From positions 3,968,001 through 4,032,000 of the forward strand of contig NZ_CP170448.1 of the NCBI RefSeq assembly GCF_042466685.1: DNA of 64,000 bases. Reading direction: 5' to 3'. The notes under the pieces were generated by a model. It ran no database searches and was not told the origin of the DNA. It was given only the letters and a program-made list of their open reading frames with translations. Both the position numbers and the translations under genes were made by a program. The DNA is from Vreelandella sp042466685. GTDB taxonomy: Bacteria; Pseudomonadota; Gammaproteobacteria; Pseudomonadales; Halomonadaceae. Of the stretch, positions 18,564 to 26,941 are shown piece by piece. Positions within the stretch are counted from its first letter, which is position 1, and every line of letters begins with the position of its first letter.

Positions 18564-19361
18564 TTAATAAGTTCTTGATGGGCGCTCAGCGGGCTGCTCC
18601 TTGTATCGGCCAATGGTGGCAAGTGCTCCTTGTCGAAGCAGGCTGATATCGATTCCGACGGCAATAAACTGGCAGCCAAGCTTCTGGTAGCGGCGGGCGT
18701 CCTCTTCGACCGGTGCTAAAATTCCTACCGGTTTGCCCGCGTCGAGTGCCGTTCGAATGATCCTTTCGATGGCGCGTTGAACGTTGGGATGGGTCGGATT
18801 TCCGGGATAGCCCATTCCAACCGAAAGATCTGCTGGCCCAATAAACACGGCGTCTACACCTTCGGTTGCTGTGATAGCCTCTACCTGATCGACGCCTTTG
18901 GGGGACTCCACCTGGACGATCAGGCAAAGGGACTCATGTGCTTTGTTCAAGTAGTCGTCCACGCCATCCCAGCGTGTAGCACGCACGACCCCACCGCCAA
19001 CGCCGCGTATCCCGTGCGGAGGATAGCGGGTTGCCCGCACCAGCGCGGCCGCCTGATCACCGCTCTCCACCATCGGTATCATCAGCGTTTGTGCACCGAT
19101 GTCGAGCAACTGCTTGATCAGCGCCGGATCCTGATTAACGCTACGAACCACCGGCGCCGTCGAATAAGGGGCTACCGCCTGTAGCTGGGCCAGGATGGAA
19201 GGGAGCGTGTTAGGTGCATGCTCACCATCGATCAATAACCAATCGAATCCTGTGCTGGCAACGATTTCGGTGGCGTAACCCGTGGCAAATCCGGCCCAGC
19301 AGCCCCACATCGGGGCTTGCTGGGTCAACGCCTGCTTGAATGTGTTGGTAGGTACCTGCAT
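18564..19361 (-). CDS. HpcH/HpaI-family class II aldolase (HpaI/GarL type)
   Basis: 265 residues closely following HpaI and GarL: FDWLLIDGEHAPN, VVRSVNQDPALIKQLLDIG, TRYPPHGIRGVGG and GVDAVFIGPADLSVGMGYPG, which contain the catalytic His and Arg and the metal-binding Glu and Asp. These enzymes reversibly cleave 2-keto-4-hydroxy acids into pyruvate and an aldehyde such as tartronate semialdehyde or succinate semialdehyde. With the UxaA/GarD-like dehydratase and GarR-like reductase across the divergent promoter, cleavage of 5-keto-4-deoxyglucarate is the best guess. HpaI activity cannot be excluded. Confidence 0.78.
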   Translation of the reverse strand: MQVPTNTFKQALTQQAPMWGCWAGFATGYATEIVASTGFDWLLIDGEHAPNTLPSILAQLQAVAPYSTAPVVRSVNQDPALIKQLLDIGAQTLMIPMVESGDQAAALVRATRYPPHGIRGVGGGVVRATRWDGVDDYLNKAHESLCLIVQVESPKGVDQVEAITATEGVDAVFIGPADLSVGMGYPGNPTHPNVQRAIERIIRTALDAGKPVGILAPVEEDARRYQKLGCQFIAVGIDISLLRQGALATIGRYKEQPAERPSRTY

Positions 19362-19450
19362 CCTTTGGCTCCTCTAGAGACGTGGACGGTTATTCACTCC
19401 TGCACCTGACAGTCAATAGCGATGACTCACACCATAGACCCAGGCAACAC

Positions 19451-19514
19451 AGTCACTGACCGTTACCGCTAAAACCAACTTCTCTTTAGTGCGATCGCGT
19501 TACGGTCAGTGACT
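19451..19514 (-). other. Large inverted repeat between tctC copy 2 and the aldolase gene
   Basis: AGTCACTGACCGTTAC (19451-19466) pairs with GTTACGGTCAGTGACT (19499-19514) at 15 of 16 positions, with a 32-nt loop that can pair further (CGCTAAA with TTTAG). It lies just after a binding-protein gene inside the operon and has no adjacent U-run. It may be an mRNA-processing or stabilising structure. Confidence 0.5.
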
Positions 19515-19564
19515 TTCGAGCGGGTCTCTCTTTCCCCGACAGGCAAGAGAAGAGAGCAAGCCTA

Positions 19565-20551
19565 TTAGTTAGCCAGCCCCACCTGTTCGACGATTTCACC
19601 GAAAACGTCGTCCATATCTTGCATAAGCTGGCCAAACTCTTCAGCGTTGCGCCATTCAGTACCAAAACCTTGCTGATTCATGAACTCCTGATACGTATCA
19701 CTGTTGTAGGCGGCTTCAAGGGCTGATTCGAGCGTTGCCACCACGTCCGGATCCATACCTTGAGGACCGGCGATTCCGCGCCACTCACCTACTTGATAGC
19801 TACTGCCGATTACTTCATTAGTGGTGGGCACATCAGGAAAGCTGGGGATACGCTCTGGAGACATTACCGCAAAGCTCTTAACGCGACCGGCCTCGATCAT
19901 TGAGCGGGCTTCAGGCACCGAGCTTGGTACAATATCAATCCCCCCAGAAACCAGCTCAGTCATCGCTGGTGCTGCTCCTTCACTAGGAATCCAAGTCACT
20001 TGGTCGGCGGGAATACCTTGATCCATCAAAAAGCCAGCAAAAGCTAGATGCCACACACCGCCTTGGCCAGTACCCGAAGCAGTAAACGTGCCTTTAGGCT
20101 CAGAGCGTATCGCTTCAAGGAGCTCTTCAAGGGTTTCATAAGGGGAGTCTGCTGCTACCTGTATGCCTGGAAAGTCATAGTTGATTTGAGCAATAGGCGT
20201 AAAGTCTTCATACGTAAGGTTCGTTAAACCCAACCAATGCATCATGTTAACTTCGCCAGTAGCCAAGCCAATCGTATAACCATCCGGCTCAGCATTAATC
20301 ATGGCGGTATGACCAACAACGCCACTGCCCCCTGTTCGGTTGACAACATTGACGTTCTGCCCCAGCTCTTCTTCCAGAGCACGAGCGATAGTTCGCGCCG
20401 TCGCATCAGTGCCACCACCAGCAGCCCAAGGCACAATCAACGTAAGGGGGCGTTCAGGGTAATCCGCAAGGGCAGAGCCAGACGCTGTCATAACAGCTGC
20501 TGCTATACTTGAAGCAAAAATAGTTTTAAGGGAATGGTTTGTAATTATCAT
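19565..20551 (-). CDS. tctC: Tripartite tricarboxylate transporter binding protein TctC (copy 2)
   Basis: About 328 residues, signal peptide cut near SALADYPERP, and nearly the same mature sequence as copy 1. The ATG at 20551 is preferred over one two codons upstream because AAAGGA is 8 nt away from it and only 2 nt from the upstream ATG. Third codon positions are visibly more AT-rich than in copy 1, so the duplication is not recent or one copy came from another genome. It could widen the substrate range of the single TctAB pair. Confidence 0.83.
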   Translation of the reverse strand: MIITNHSLKTIFASSIAAAVMTASGSALADYPERPLTLIVPWAAGGGTDATARTIARALEEELGQNVNVVNRTGGSGVVGHTAMINAEPDGYTIGLATGEVNMMHWLGLTNLTYEDFTPIAQINYDFPGIQVAADSPYETLEELLEAIRSEPKGTFTASGTGQGGVWHLAFAGFLMDQGIPADQVTWIPSEGAAPAMTELVSGGIDIVPSSVPEARSMIEAGRVKSFAVMSPERIPSFPDVPTTNEVIGSSYQVGEWRGIAGPQGMDPDVVATLESALEAAYNSDTYQEFMNQQGFGTEWRNAEEFGQLMQDMDDVFGEIVEQVGLAN

Positions 20552-20680
20552 ATTCATTTTCCTTTAGTAATGTATTGCTTACAATTGATTATCTTTTTTT
20601 GAACTGCATGCTTTATTACTTTACGTTTTTCTTATCAAAAGCCTCCTTTACGCACTATTAAGTGGACAGAACTCTATTTA

Positions 20681-21820
20681 TCAGAAAGCTTCTTTGAGCA
20701 TGTTATAAAAGTCTTCCTTAGAGGGCGCGCGCGGATTGGTCGCCGTGGAATGATCTTCCAATGCCCACTGAGCTAGTTGATCCAAGTGCTCTTCCATGAC
20801 GCCCATTTCGCTCAAGCTAGCAGGCATTCCCAATTTCACATTGAGCTTTTCAAATGCTTCAGCTAAATCGTCGCTAGGATTGAGACCCATCGCGTCTTTG
20901 AGGCAAGCATATTTTTCCTCACAGCCGGGGTGGTTAAACCTTAGAACAGTCGGCATCAACACAGCATTGAGCGTACCGTGATGAAGTTTTAGTTCGTGCA
21001 GGCCGCCTAATGCATGAGATAAGGAGTGCACTGCTCCCAGCCCTTTCTGAAAAGCCATGGCGCCTTCAAGGGCCGCCATCATCATTTCATTTCTCGCCGT
21101 TAAGTTTTCGCCGTTTTCAACTGCCTCTACTAGATGTTTGCTAGCGCGCGTCAGCCCATCCAAAGCAATCGCTTCAGCCGGAGGATTCACTTTGGGGCTT
21201 AAAAAGGTTTCAACGCAGTGAGCAATCGCATCCATACCCGTGGCGGCGGTCAAAAAAGGTGGTAGACCTAGCGTCAAACGAGGGTCACAAATAGCGACCG
21301 AAGGAATCAGGTAAGGAGAGAGAAAGCCAAGTTTGCGGTTGTCTTTCATGGTAATCAATGAGGCTCTTCCCACCTCACTACCGGTTCCTGCCGTTGTCGG
21401 TATTGCTATTAATGGCAGCACATCGGCTTTAATTTTTGTTACGCCGCCTTCAATCGCAGCGTATTGGCGTAACGGCCCAGGATGATTAAAAAGTAAGGCG
21501 ACCGCTTTAGCTAAATCAATGCTGGAACCACCGCCAACGGCAATAATGCCGTCACATTTGCTTTCACGCAGGTAAGTAAGCGCTTGCTCCACCGCTACTT
21601 CCGTAGGGTTGGACGGCGTATCATCGAACACACATGCGCCATCATCAAGCTGAGCAGACTCAATAACGTGTGTGATAAGAGGGGTAGCACTGAGCCCCTT
21701 ATCAGTCACAAACAACGGTCGTTTTATCTTCAGCAATTGCAGCTCATTGGCTAATTCAGCAATAGTGCTTTCACCGAACTGAATTTTTGTTAAATAATTG
21801 ATTATGTGGGGCATTGTCAT
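20681..21820 (-). CDS. Iron-containing alcohol dehydrogenase
   Basis: 379 residues of the group III Fe-ADH family. Visible are the NAD-binding GGGSSIDLAKA segment, TTAGTGSEVG, and the metal ligands in GMDAIAHCVE and HSLSHALGG. It probably reduces or oxidises a short semialdehyde or hydroxy acid (4-hydroxybutyrate dehydrogenase-like members are close). First gene of the minus-strand island operon, divergent from the UxaA-type dehydratase. Confidence 0.82.
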   Translation of the reverse strand: MTMPHIINYLTKIQFGESTIAELANELQLLKIKRPLFVTDKGLSATPLITHVIESAQLDDGACVFDDTPSNPTEVAVEQALTYLRESKCDGIIAVGGGSSIDLAKAVALLFNHPGPLRQYAAIEGGVTKIKADVLPLIAIPTTAGTGSEVGRASLITMKDNRKLGFLSPYLIPSVAICDPRLTLGLPPFLTAATGMDAIAHCVETFLSPKVNPPAEAIALDGLTRASKHLVEAVENGENLTARNEMMMAALEGAMAFQKGLGAVHSLSHALGGLHELKLHHGTLNAVLMPTVLRFNHPGCEEKYACLKDAMGLNPSDDLAEAFEKLNVKLGMPASLSEMGVMEEHLDQLAQWALEDHSTATNPRAPSKEDFYNMLKEAF

Positions 21821-21964
21821 TTCTCATTATTGTTTTGCTCGTGAACCCAGCAATCTCTTCACTCAAGGTGTCATACAGTATGACTGCATTACAACAGTCT
21901 AGTAATGTATTTTGCAGCTGCCAAGGCCTTTACAAAAACGCCTAGCAAAACTGTGAACGGCGGC

Positions 21965-22090
21965 TCAAATATGGGGTTGCTCACGCTGCCCATCCACCAA
22001 GCGGATTACCTTCAGGGGATTGCTGTCCTGCAGCGTAATGGTGAGCTGGCCTTCCAACTGAGTGCGATCGGCAATTAGCATTGTGGGCCG
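21965..22090 (-). pseudogene. Fossil of a 2-oxoglutarate semialdehyde dehydrogenase C-terminus
   Basis: In the 442-bp divergent gap, the minus strand encodes QLEGQLTITLQ followed directly by DSNPLKVIRLVDGQRE (22060 to 21980), then a stop at 21965. The complete dehydrogenase at 13680 contains QLEGQLTITLQ, identical over 11 residues and 29 of 33 bases, and ends DGNPYGVSRLVDGKRE. The roughly 85 codons in between are missing. This is best read as a decayed relative with an internal deletion; similarity fades upstream of 22060. The rest of the gap (21821-21964 and 22091-22262) holds the divergent promoters and nothing else recognisable. Confidence 0.6.
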
Positions 22091-22105
22091 GGTGTATGAA
22101 AGCAA

Positions 22106-22116
22106 TCTAGACTAGA
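22106..22116. promoter_or_regulatory. Palindrome in the promoter of the UxaA-type operon
   Basis: TCTAG-A-CTAGA is a perfect palindrome about 150 bp before the dehydratase start. An AT-rich stretch (ATTATATAGA, about 22139) downstream could hold a -10 box. It may be an operator for the GntR protein encoded in the same operon; unproven. Confidence 0.3.
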
Positions 22117-22262
22117 TGACCATTGCGCTCAATGAACATTATATAGAACAATAGTCTAATCGACGTACGCGGCCGACTTGCTAGAGTGCACCCACAATGA
22201 TCGCTTTTAAGCTTGCGCCTGGCCCTTGCAACAAAAGCCCAATAATCAGCTTGAGGTAAACG

Positions 22263-23792
22263 ATGAATCTCATTAATTCCCCGTCAGTTATTATTCATCT
22301 CAATCCGCGGGATAACGTAGGCGTTGCCTCAAAAGCAGTTCCAAAAGATATTCCCATTGATAAACAGGGCACGCTTGCTCAAGAAAATATTGATGCGGGA
22401 CATAAAGTTGCGCTCACACATATCAAAAATGGCGAGGCCGTTTTTAAATATGGCCAACTGATTGGGCTGGCTGCACGGGATATTAATCCTGGTGAGCATG
22501 TGCACACCCACAACCTCACCATGATTGAACTCAGCTCTTCTTTAGAAGATTTTCAGCCCCATCAAAAAACCGTCACCGTTAGCCATTCACGGACGTTTCA
22601 GGGCTACCAACGGGCTGATGGTAGCGTGGGAACGCGTAACTATATTGGTATTCTCTCTACCGTGAACTGTTCTGCCACGGTGGCTAAAGCCGCTGCGGAC
22701 GTGCTCAATCAGTCTGGGGAATTAAGCCAAATGGGGTTCGATGGTGTAGTGGCCATTACCCATGGTTCTGGTTGCGCCATGAATACTGACTCAGAAGGTT
22801 TTGCCTTTCTTGAGCGTGTTATCGCGGGGTATGCCCAGCACCCCAACTTTGCTTTTGTACTCATCATTGGCCTGGGTTGTGAGACCAACCAGGTCAAAAC
22901 ATTAGTCAAAAGAAAGGGGTTGGAAGATGCCTCGCGGCTGGCTTACTTTAATATTCAAGACGCGGGAGGGACACGCACTAGCATCAAAACGGCCTGTGAT
23001 CACATCATGCAAATGGCCACCCAACACGGCCAACAGCAGCGTGCACCTGCGCCCCTTGAGCACTTAGTGGTTGCCTTGCAGTGTGGCGGGTCAGACGGCT
23101 ACTCAGGTATTACCGCGAACCCAGCTTTGGGCCATGCCGCCGACCTTATCGTGCAACATGGTGGCAGCGTTATACTCGCCGAAACCCCCGAAATCTATGG
23201 CGCTGAAAACCTCCTGATAGACCGCTCCATTAATGAGAGCGTCGCACAGAAACTACTCGACCGGATCACCTGGTGGAAACATTACACTGAGATAAATGGC
23301 GCTGAGCTAAACAACAACCCTTCCCCAGGCAATAAAGCGGGTGGGCTATCAACTATCCTTGAGAAATCATTGGGCGCAGTAGCTAAAGGTGGAACGTCGA
23401 GTCTTAACGACGTGCTGCTGTATGCTGAGAAGATGACAACGCGCGGTTTTAACTTTATGGATAGCCCTGGCTATGACCCGATTTCGGTCACGGGTCAAAT
23501 CGCCTCCGGTTCTAACGTAGTCTGCTTTACCACTGGACGAGGTTCAGTCTCAGGCTTCAAACCCGCCCCCTGCCTTAAGCTCGCAACGAATACCTCCATG
23601 TATGAGAAAATGCATGAAGACATGGATATAAACTGTGGCGTTATTGTTGATGGCACTGACAGTGTAGAGAGTGTTGGAGAGCAGATTTTTGAGCGCATTA
23701 TTGCCATCGCTTCAGGCGATATGAGCGCCAGCGAATCACTGGGTTACGGTAATAATGAATTCGTTCCATGGCTGGTAGGTGCCGTCACCTAA
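22263..23792 (+). CDS. UxaA/GarD-family sugar-acid dehydratase
   Basis: 509 residues, comparable with UxaA and GarD (about 495-523). Residues about 1-90 form the SAF domain (GHKVALTHIKNGEAVFKYGQ), the rest the UxaA/SuyB-like catalytic domain with GYQRADGSVGTRNYIGI, VALQCGGSDGYSGITANPALG, NPSPGNKAGGLSTI and FTTGRGSVSGFKPAP. It dehydrates a hexonate or hexarate, e.g. altronate to 2-keto-3-deoxygluconate or galactarate to 5-keto-4-deoxyglucarate. The nearby GarL-like aldolase and GarR-like reductase favour an aldarate; the C-terminal part looks more UxaA-like. Good ribosome site (GAGGTAAACG-ATG). Confidence 0.75.
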   Translation: MNLINSPSVIIHLNPRDNVGVASKAVPKDIPIDKQGTLAQENIDAGHKVALTHIKNGEAVFKYGQLIGLAARDINPGEHVHTHNLTMIELSSSLEDFQPHQKTVTVSHSRTFQGYQRADGSVGTRNYIGILSTVNCSATVAKAAADVLNQSGELSQMGFDGVVAITHGSGCAMNTDSEGFAFLERVIAGYAQHPNFAFVLIIGLGCETNQVKTLVKRKGLEDASRLAYFNIQDAGGTRTSIKTACDHIMQMATQHGQQQRAPAPLEHLVVALQCGGSDGYSGITANPALGHAADLIVQHGGSVILAETPEIYGAENLLIDRSINESVAQKLLDRITWWKHYTEINGAELNNNPSPGNKAGGLSTILEKSLGAVAKGGTSSLNDVLLYAEKMTTRGFNFMDSPGYDPISVTGQIASGSNVVCFTTGRGSVSGFKPAPCLKLATNTSMYEKMHEDMDINCGVIVDGTDSVESVGEQIFERIIAIASGDMSASESLGYGNNEFVPWLVGAVT

Positions 23793-23820
23793 ACTCCCAT
23801 TAAAGAGCAATTAACTGACT

Positions 23821-24786
23821 ATGACACAAACGCTGCGCGACCAACTCTACACGGCTCTTAAGCAGAGTATTGTTGGGAAACGTCTTGAACCCGGTTTAGT
23901 ACTGCTTGAGGGAAATATAGCTGAGCTGTTTGGTATTAGCCGCTCGCCCGTTCGGCAAACATTAAGCCGGTTGCACGAAGAGCAGTATATCTGCCGTTTC
24001 GAGGGGCGCGGCTATTTAGTAGGCGCATCGCCAGGTGAGGTAGTGCGACGTGCGCTCAGTGAGCATGATTTCAAACAACTCGGCCATGCCCCAAAAGTAG
24101 ATCGTATCGTTTCTTGGCGGGCGCATATCGACAGCGTTGAACATGACATCGTTTTATGTTCGATTAAGGGTGCGTTTGAACTCAATGAGCTGCAGCTTTC
24201 CAAAACGCTTAATGTCAGCCGCACGGTCACTCATCAAATCTTGCTCTATTTACAGTCTATCGGTTTAGTCGAGAAGATTAAATATAATAGCTGGAGCGTG
24301 GTGCCTCTTAATGATCAGCGGTTACATAATCTTTATGAAGCACGTCGCCAATTAGAGCCTTATATGATTGCGCGGGCCACACAACATATGCCAGAAAGTG
24401 CCATTAAAGGCTATATCACCAAACTCAAACACGCTGCTGAGAGCTATCCGGATATAAAAGGGGAGCTACTAGATGAGTTAGAAAATGATCTCCATCATAC
24501 CGCCGTTAGTTTAGGTGATAACCAGGAGGTCATGAATATGCTCCGGCGCACGCATCCTATCTTATTAGTCAGTAAACACCTGCTTGGACGAGTACTAAAG
24601 CTTCCCGATCAAGACCCTTTCTTCGATGAACATTTATGGATATTTGAAAAAATTCGCCTGCAACAACCTGCGCAAGCAGGCAAAGCCCTGGCAACCCATT
24701 TAGAGCGTTCAGAATCCAAGGTGCTCGACCGGCTGATTAACTTCCGAGAATCAGGTGATATCGATATACCGCTTTACCTGCGCTAA
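23821..24786 (+). CDS. GntR-family regulator with two winged helices and an FCD-like domain
   Basis: 321 residues, longer than usual FCD regulators (about 220-250). Residues about 1-68 are a standard GntR winged helix (LYTALKQSIVGKRLEPG, SRSPVRQTLSRLHEEQY). A second helix-turn-helix appears at about 108-165 (FELNELQLSKTLNVSRTVTH, ILLYLQSIGLVEKIKYNSWSV), followed by an all-helical FCD-like effector domain. It lies in the operon with the dehydratase and two reductases and is the likely local regulator. Ligand unknown; the tandem DNA-binding layout is unusual. Confidence 0.72.
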   Translation: MTQTLRDQLYTALKQSIVGKRLEPGLVLLEGNIAELFGISRSPVRQTLSRLHEEQYICRFEGRGYLVGASPGEVVRRALSEHDFKQLGHAPKVDRIVSWRAHIDSVEHDIVLCSIKGAFELNELQLSKTLNVSRTVTHQILLYLQSIGLVEKIKYNSWSVVPLNDQRLHNLYEARRQLEPYMIARATQHMPESAIKGYITKLKHAAESYPDIKGELLDELENDLHHTAVSLGDNQEVMNMLRRTHPILLVSKHLLGRVLKLPDQDPFFDEHLWIFEKIRLQQPAQAGKALATHLERSESKVLDRLINFRESGDIDIPLYLR

Positions 24787-24898
24787 CAACAAATAACGAA
24801 CGTGGATGCCCCATCTCTTCAATTGAAGCAATGTATCGACCTGCTAAGCAAGGATTACGGGAAGCCTTGACGGGCTCATCTAGATAGAGGAACGAATA

Positions 24899-25777
24899 AT
24901 GACAACGTCACGTACTATCGGATTTATTGGCACGGGCATTATGGGTGCGCCGATGGCAGCACGCTTGGCACATGCAGGACACCAAGTGCTTGTCTGGAAT
25001 AGAACAAAAAGCAAAGCCAACCGTTTAGAGTCGGTGGGTGCCACACTCGTAGAAAAGCCCGAAGAAGCCGTTGCCGAAAGCGATGTCGTTATCGTTATGC
25101 TTAGCTCTGGGCCTGTGTGTGATGAAATGCTGCTGGGCCCTAACGGTCTGCTCAATGCCATGCAGCGCGACACCACACTTATTGTCATGAGTTCAATACC
25201 TGTCGAAACCGCTCGCCGTCAAGCAGAAGAAGCCGCCAAGAGTCAGATTAATTACCTTGATGCGCCGGTTTCTGGCGGTGAGCAGGGAGCGATCGACGGC
25301 ACGCTGGCCATTATGGTGGGCGGCGATGCCGTAAGTTTTAAGGCAGTAGAACCCACTCTCTTATCTCTCGGCAGGCCCGTCCATGTTGGCCCTGCAGGTA
25401 GCGGGGAACTGGCTAAGCTCGCCAATCAAATGATTGTGGCCAACACCATTGCTACCGTGGCAGAAGCCATACTATTGGCAGAACAGGGTGGGGCAAACCC
25501 AGAGCGAATGCTCAGTGCGCTTGAAGGTGGGTTTGCTGACTCGACCATTTTGCGTATACACGGGCAACGTATGATTCAGGAAAACTTTACCCCGGGTGGA
25601 CCAGCGAAATGGCAATTGAAAGATACCCAGACCGCGATGGCTTTTGCCGACACGCTACATCTTAAACTACCGGTTTCGTCGTTGGTCAACACACTTTTTG
25701 AAGAGCTCGTCGATCAAGGGGATGGCGAGTTAGACCATAGCGCCTTAATCAATCAACTCAGACGGCGCAATGACTAA
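24899..25777 (+). CDS. Tartronate semialdehyde reductase-like beta-hydroxyacid dehydrogenase (GarR type)
   Basis: 292 residues of the 3-hydroxyisobutyrate dehydrogenase superfamily. N-terminal Rossmann motif GFIGTGIMGAPMA, substrate-binding DAPVSGGEQGAIDGTLAIMVGG, and the catalytic lysine in GSGELAKLANQM. It is most like 2-hydroxy-3-oxopropionate reductase, converting tartronate semialdehyde to D-glycerate, the usual partner of GarL-type aldolases. GAGG lies upstream of the ATG. Other 2-hydroxy-semialdehydes are possible. Confidence 0.78.
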   Translation: MTTSRTIGFIGTGIMGAPMAARLAHAGHQVLVWNRTKSKANRLESVGATLVEKPEEAVAESDVVIVMLSSGPVCDEMLLGPNGLLNAMQRDTTLIVMSSIPVETARRQAEEAAKSQINYLDAPVSGGEQGAIDGTLAIMVGGDAVSFKAVEPTLLSLGRPVHVGPAGSGELAKLANQMIVANTIATVAEAILLAEQGGANPERMLSALEGGFADSTILRIHGQRMIQENFTPGGPAKWQLKDTQTAMAFADTLHLKLPVSSLVNTLFEELVDQGDGELDHSALINQLRRRND

Positions 25778-25815
25778 GAGAGCCTGACAACAACAAATTT
25801 AGGAGAATAAATACA

Positions 25816-26871
25816 ATGAGCCACCATTACGACGTTCAGGAAATCACTCAATTCAGCACCGCTTTACTTGTGGCAGCCGGGCTCGATGAAGAAAAGGCTC
25901 AAGCAGTTGCCGAGATACTCGTCGAAGGCGATTTGATGGGGCACACGACTCACGGGCTTCAGCTACTATCCCCTTACCTTGGCGAGATTCAGTCTGGCCG
26001 GATGCCTGTGTCAGGTGAGTATGAGGTAATCTCCAAACGCGCTGCCGTGCAGACATGGGATGGTCGTTATCTTCCCGGCCCCTGGTTGATCATTAAAGCA
26101 ATGGAAACCGCCGACTTGATGGCTCGCTCCTGCGGCACGGGGACAGTCGTGATTCGATGCTCAAATCATATCGCCTGCTTGGCGGCCTATCTGAAACGTG
26201 CCACTGATCAAGACCTCGTGGTGGTGATCGAATCATCCGATCCGGCGACTAAATCGGTTGCCCCGTATGGCGGTTTGCAAGCGACCCACACCCCTAACCC
26301 TATCGCTGTGGGCTACCCGACGACTTCAGGCCCGGTTCTGTTAGATGTCAGCACATCCATTACCACTAATGGCATGGTCGGCCGACTTCACAAACAAAAC
26401 AGCCAACTGCCATATCCGTGGCTTAAGGATCACCAGGGCAATGCGACCGACCAACCTACCGTGCTGTTCGATGATCCTAAGGGGAGCATCATGCCAATTG
26501 GTGGGCTTGACCATGGCCATAAGGGTTATGCACTGGGGCTAATGGTGGAAGCCTTAACGTCTGGGCTCGCTGGGTTTGGCCGTGTGCAGGCACCTTCACA
26601 ATGGGGTGCCTCTGTTATGGTGCAGATCATGGATCCAGAAGCCTTTGGTGGGCTTGACGCCTTCAAACGCGAAACCGGCGCTTTGGTGGATGCCTGCCGT
26701 AACAACCCTGTTGCGGAAGGTAGCCCTCCAGTACGGATTCCTGGCGAGCGTGGGCTTGCCCTCCATAAGCGTTATGCGCAGGAGGGCGTGCCTCTTCCAG
26801 ACGGTGTTCCCGAAGCTCTAGCCGATTGGTCGGAACGTCTGGGGGTTACTTTCCCTCGGGCGCTGCAATAA
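25816..26871 (+). CDS. Ldh-family NAD(P)-dependent oxidoreductase (malate/L-lactate/ureidoglycolate dehydrogenase fold)
   Basis: 351 residues of the Ldh2/YlbC/DpkA family, an NAD(P)-dependent fold distinct from classical Rossmann enzymes. Visible landmarks: GHTTHGLQLLSPYL near residue 40 (active-site His), SNHIACLAAYL, and a late GHKGYALGLMVEAL motif. The family oxidises 2-hydroxy acids or reduces 2-keto acids. In this operon it may handle a hydroxy-acid intermediate or side product. Substrate cannot be inferred from sequence alone. Confidence 0.75.
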   Translation: MSHHYDVQEITQFSTALLVAAGLDEEKAQAVAEILVEGDLMGHTTHGLQLLSPYLGEIQSGRMPVSGEYEVISKRAAVQTWDGRYLPGPWLIIKAMETADLMARSCGTGTVVIRCSNHIACLAAYLKRATDQDLVVVIESSDPATKSVAPYGGLQATHTPNPIAVGYPTTSGPVLLDVSTSITTNGMVGRLHKQNSQLPYPWLKDHQGNATDQPTVLFDDPKGSIMPIGGLDHGHKGYALGLMVEALTSGLAGFGRVQAPSQWGASVMVQIMDPEAFGGLDAFKRETGALVDACRNNPVAEGSPPVRIPGERGLALHKRYAQEGVPLPDGVPEALADWSERLGVTFPRALQ

Positions 26872-26941
26872 CAGCCACTCATGCATGAGTCTAGTGGGCG
26901 ATATTTCAGGTGTGGTGAACCAACTCTCATCAGAGGCGACT

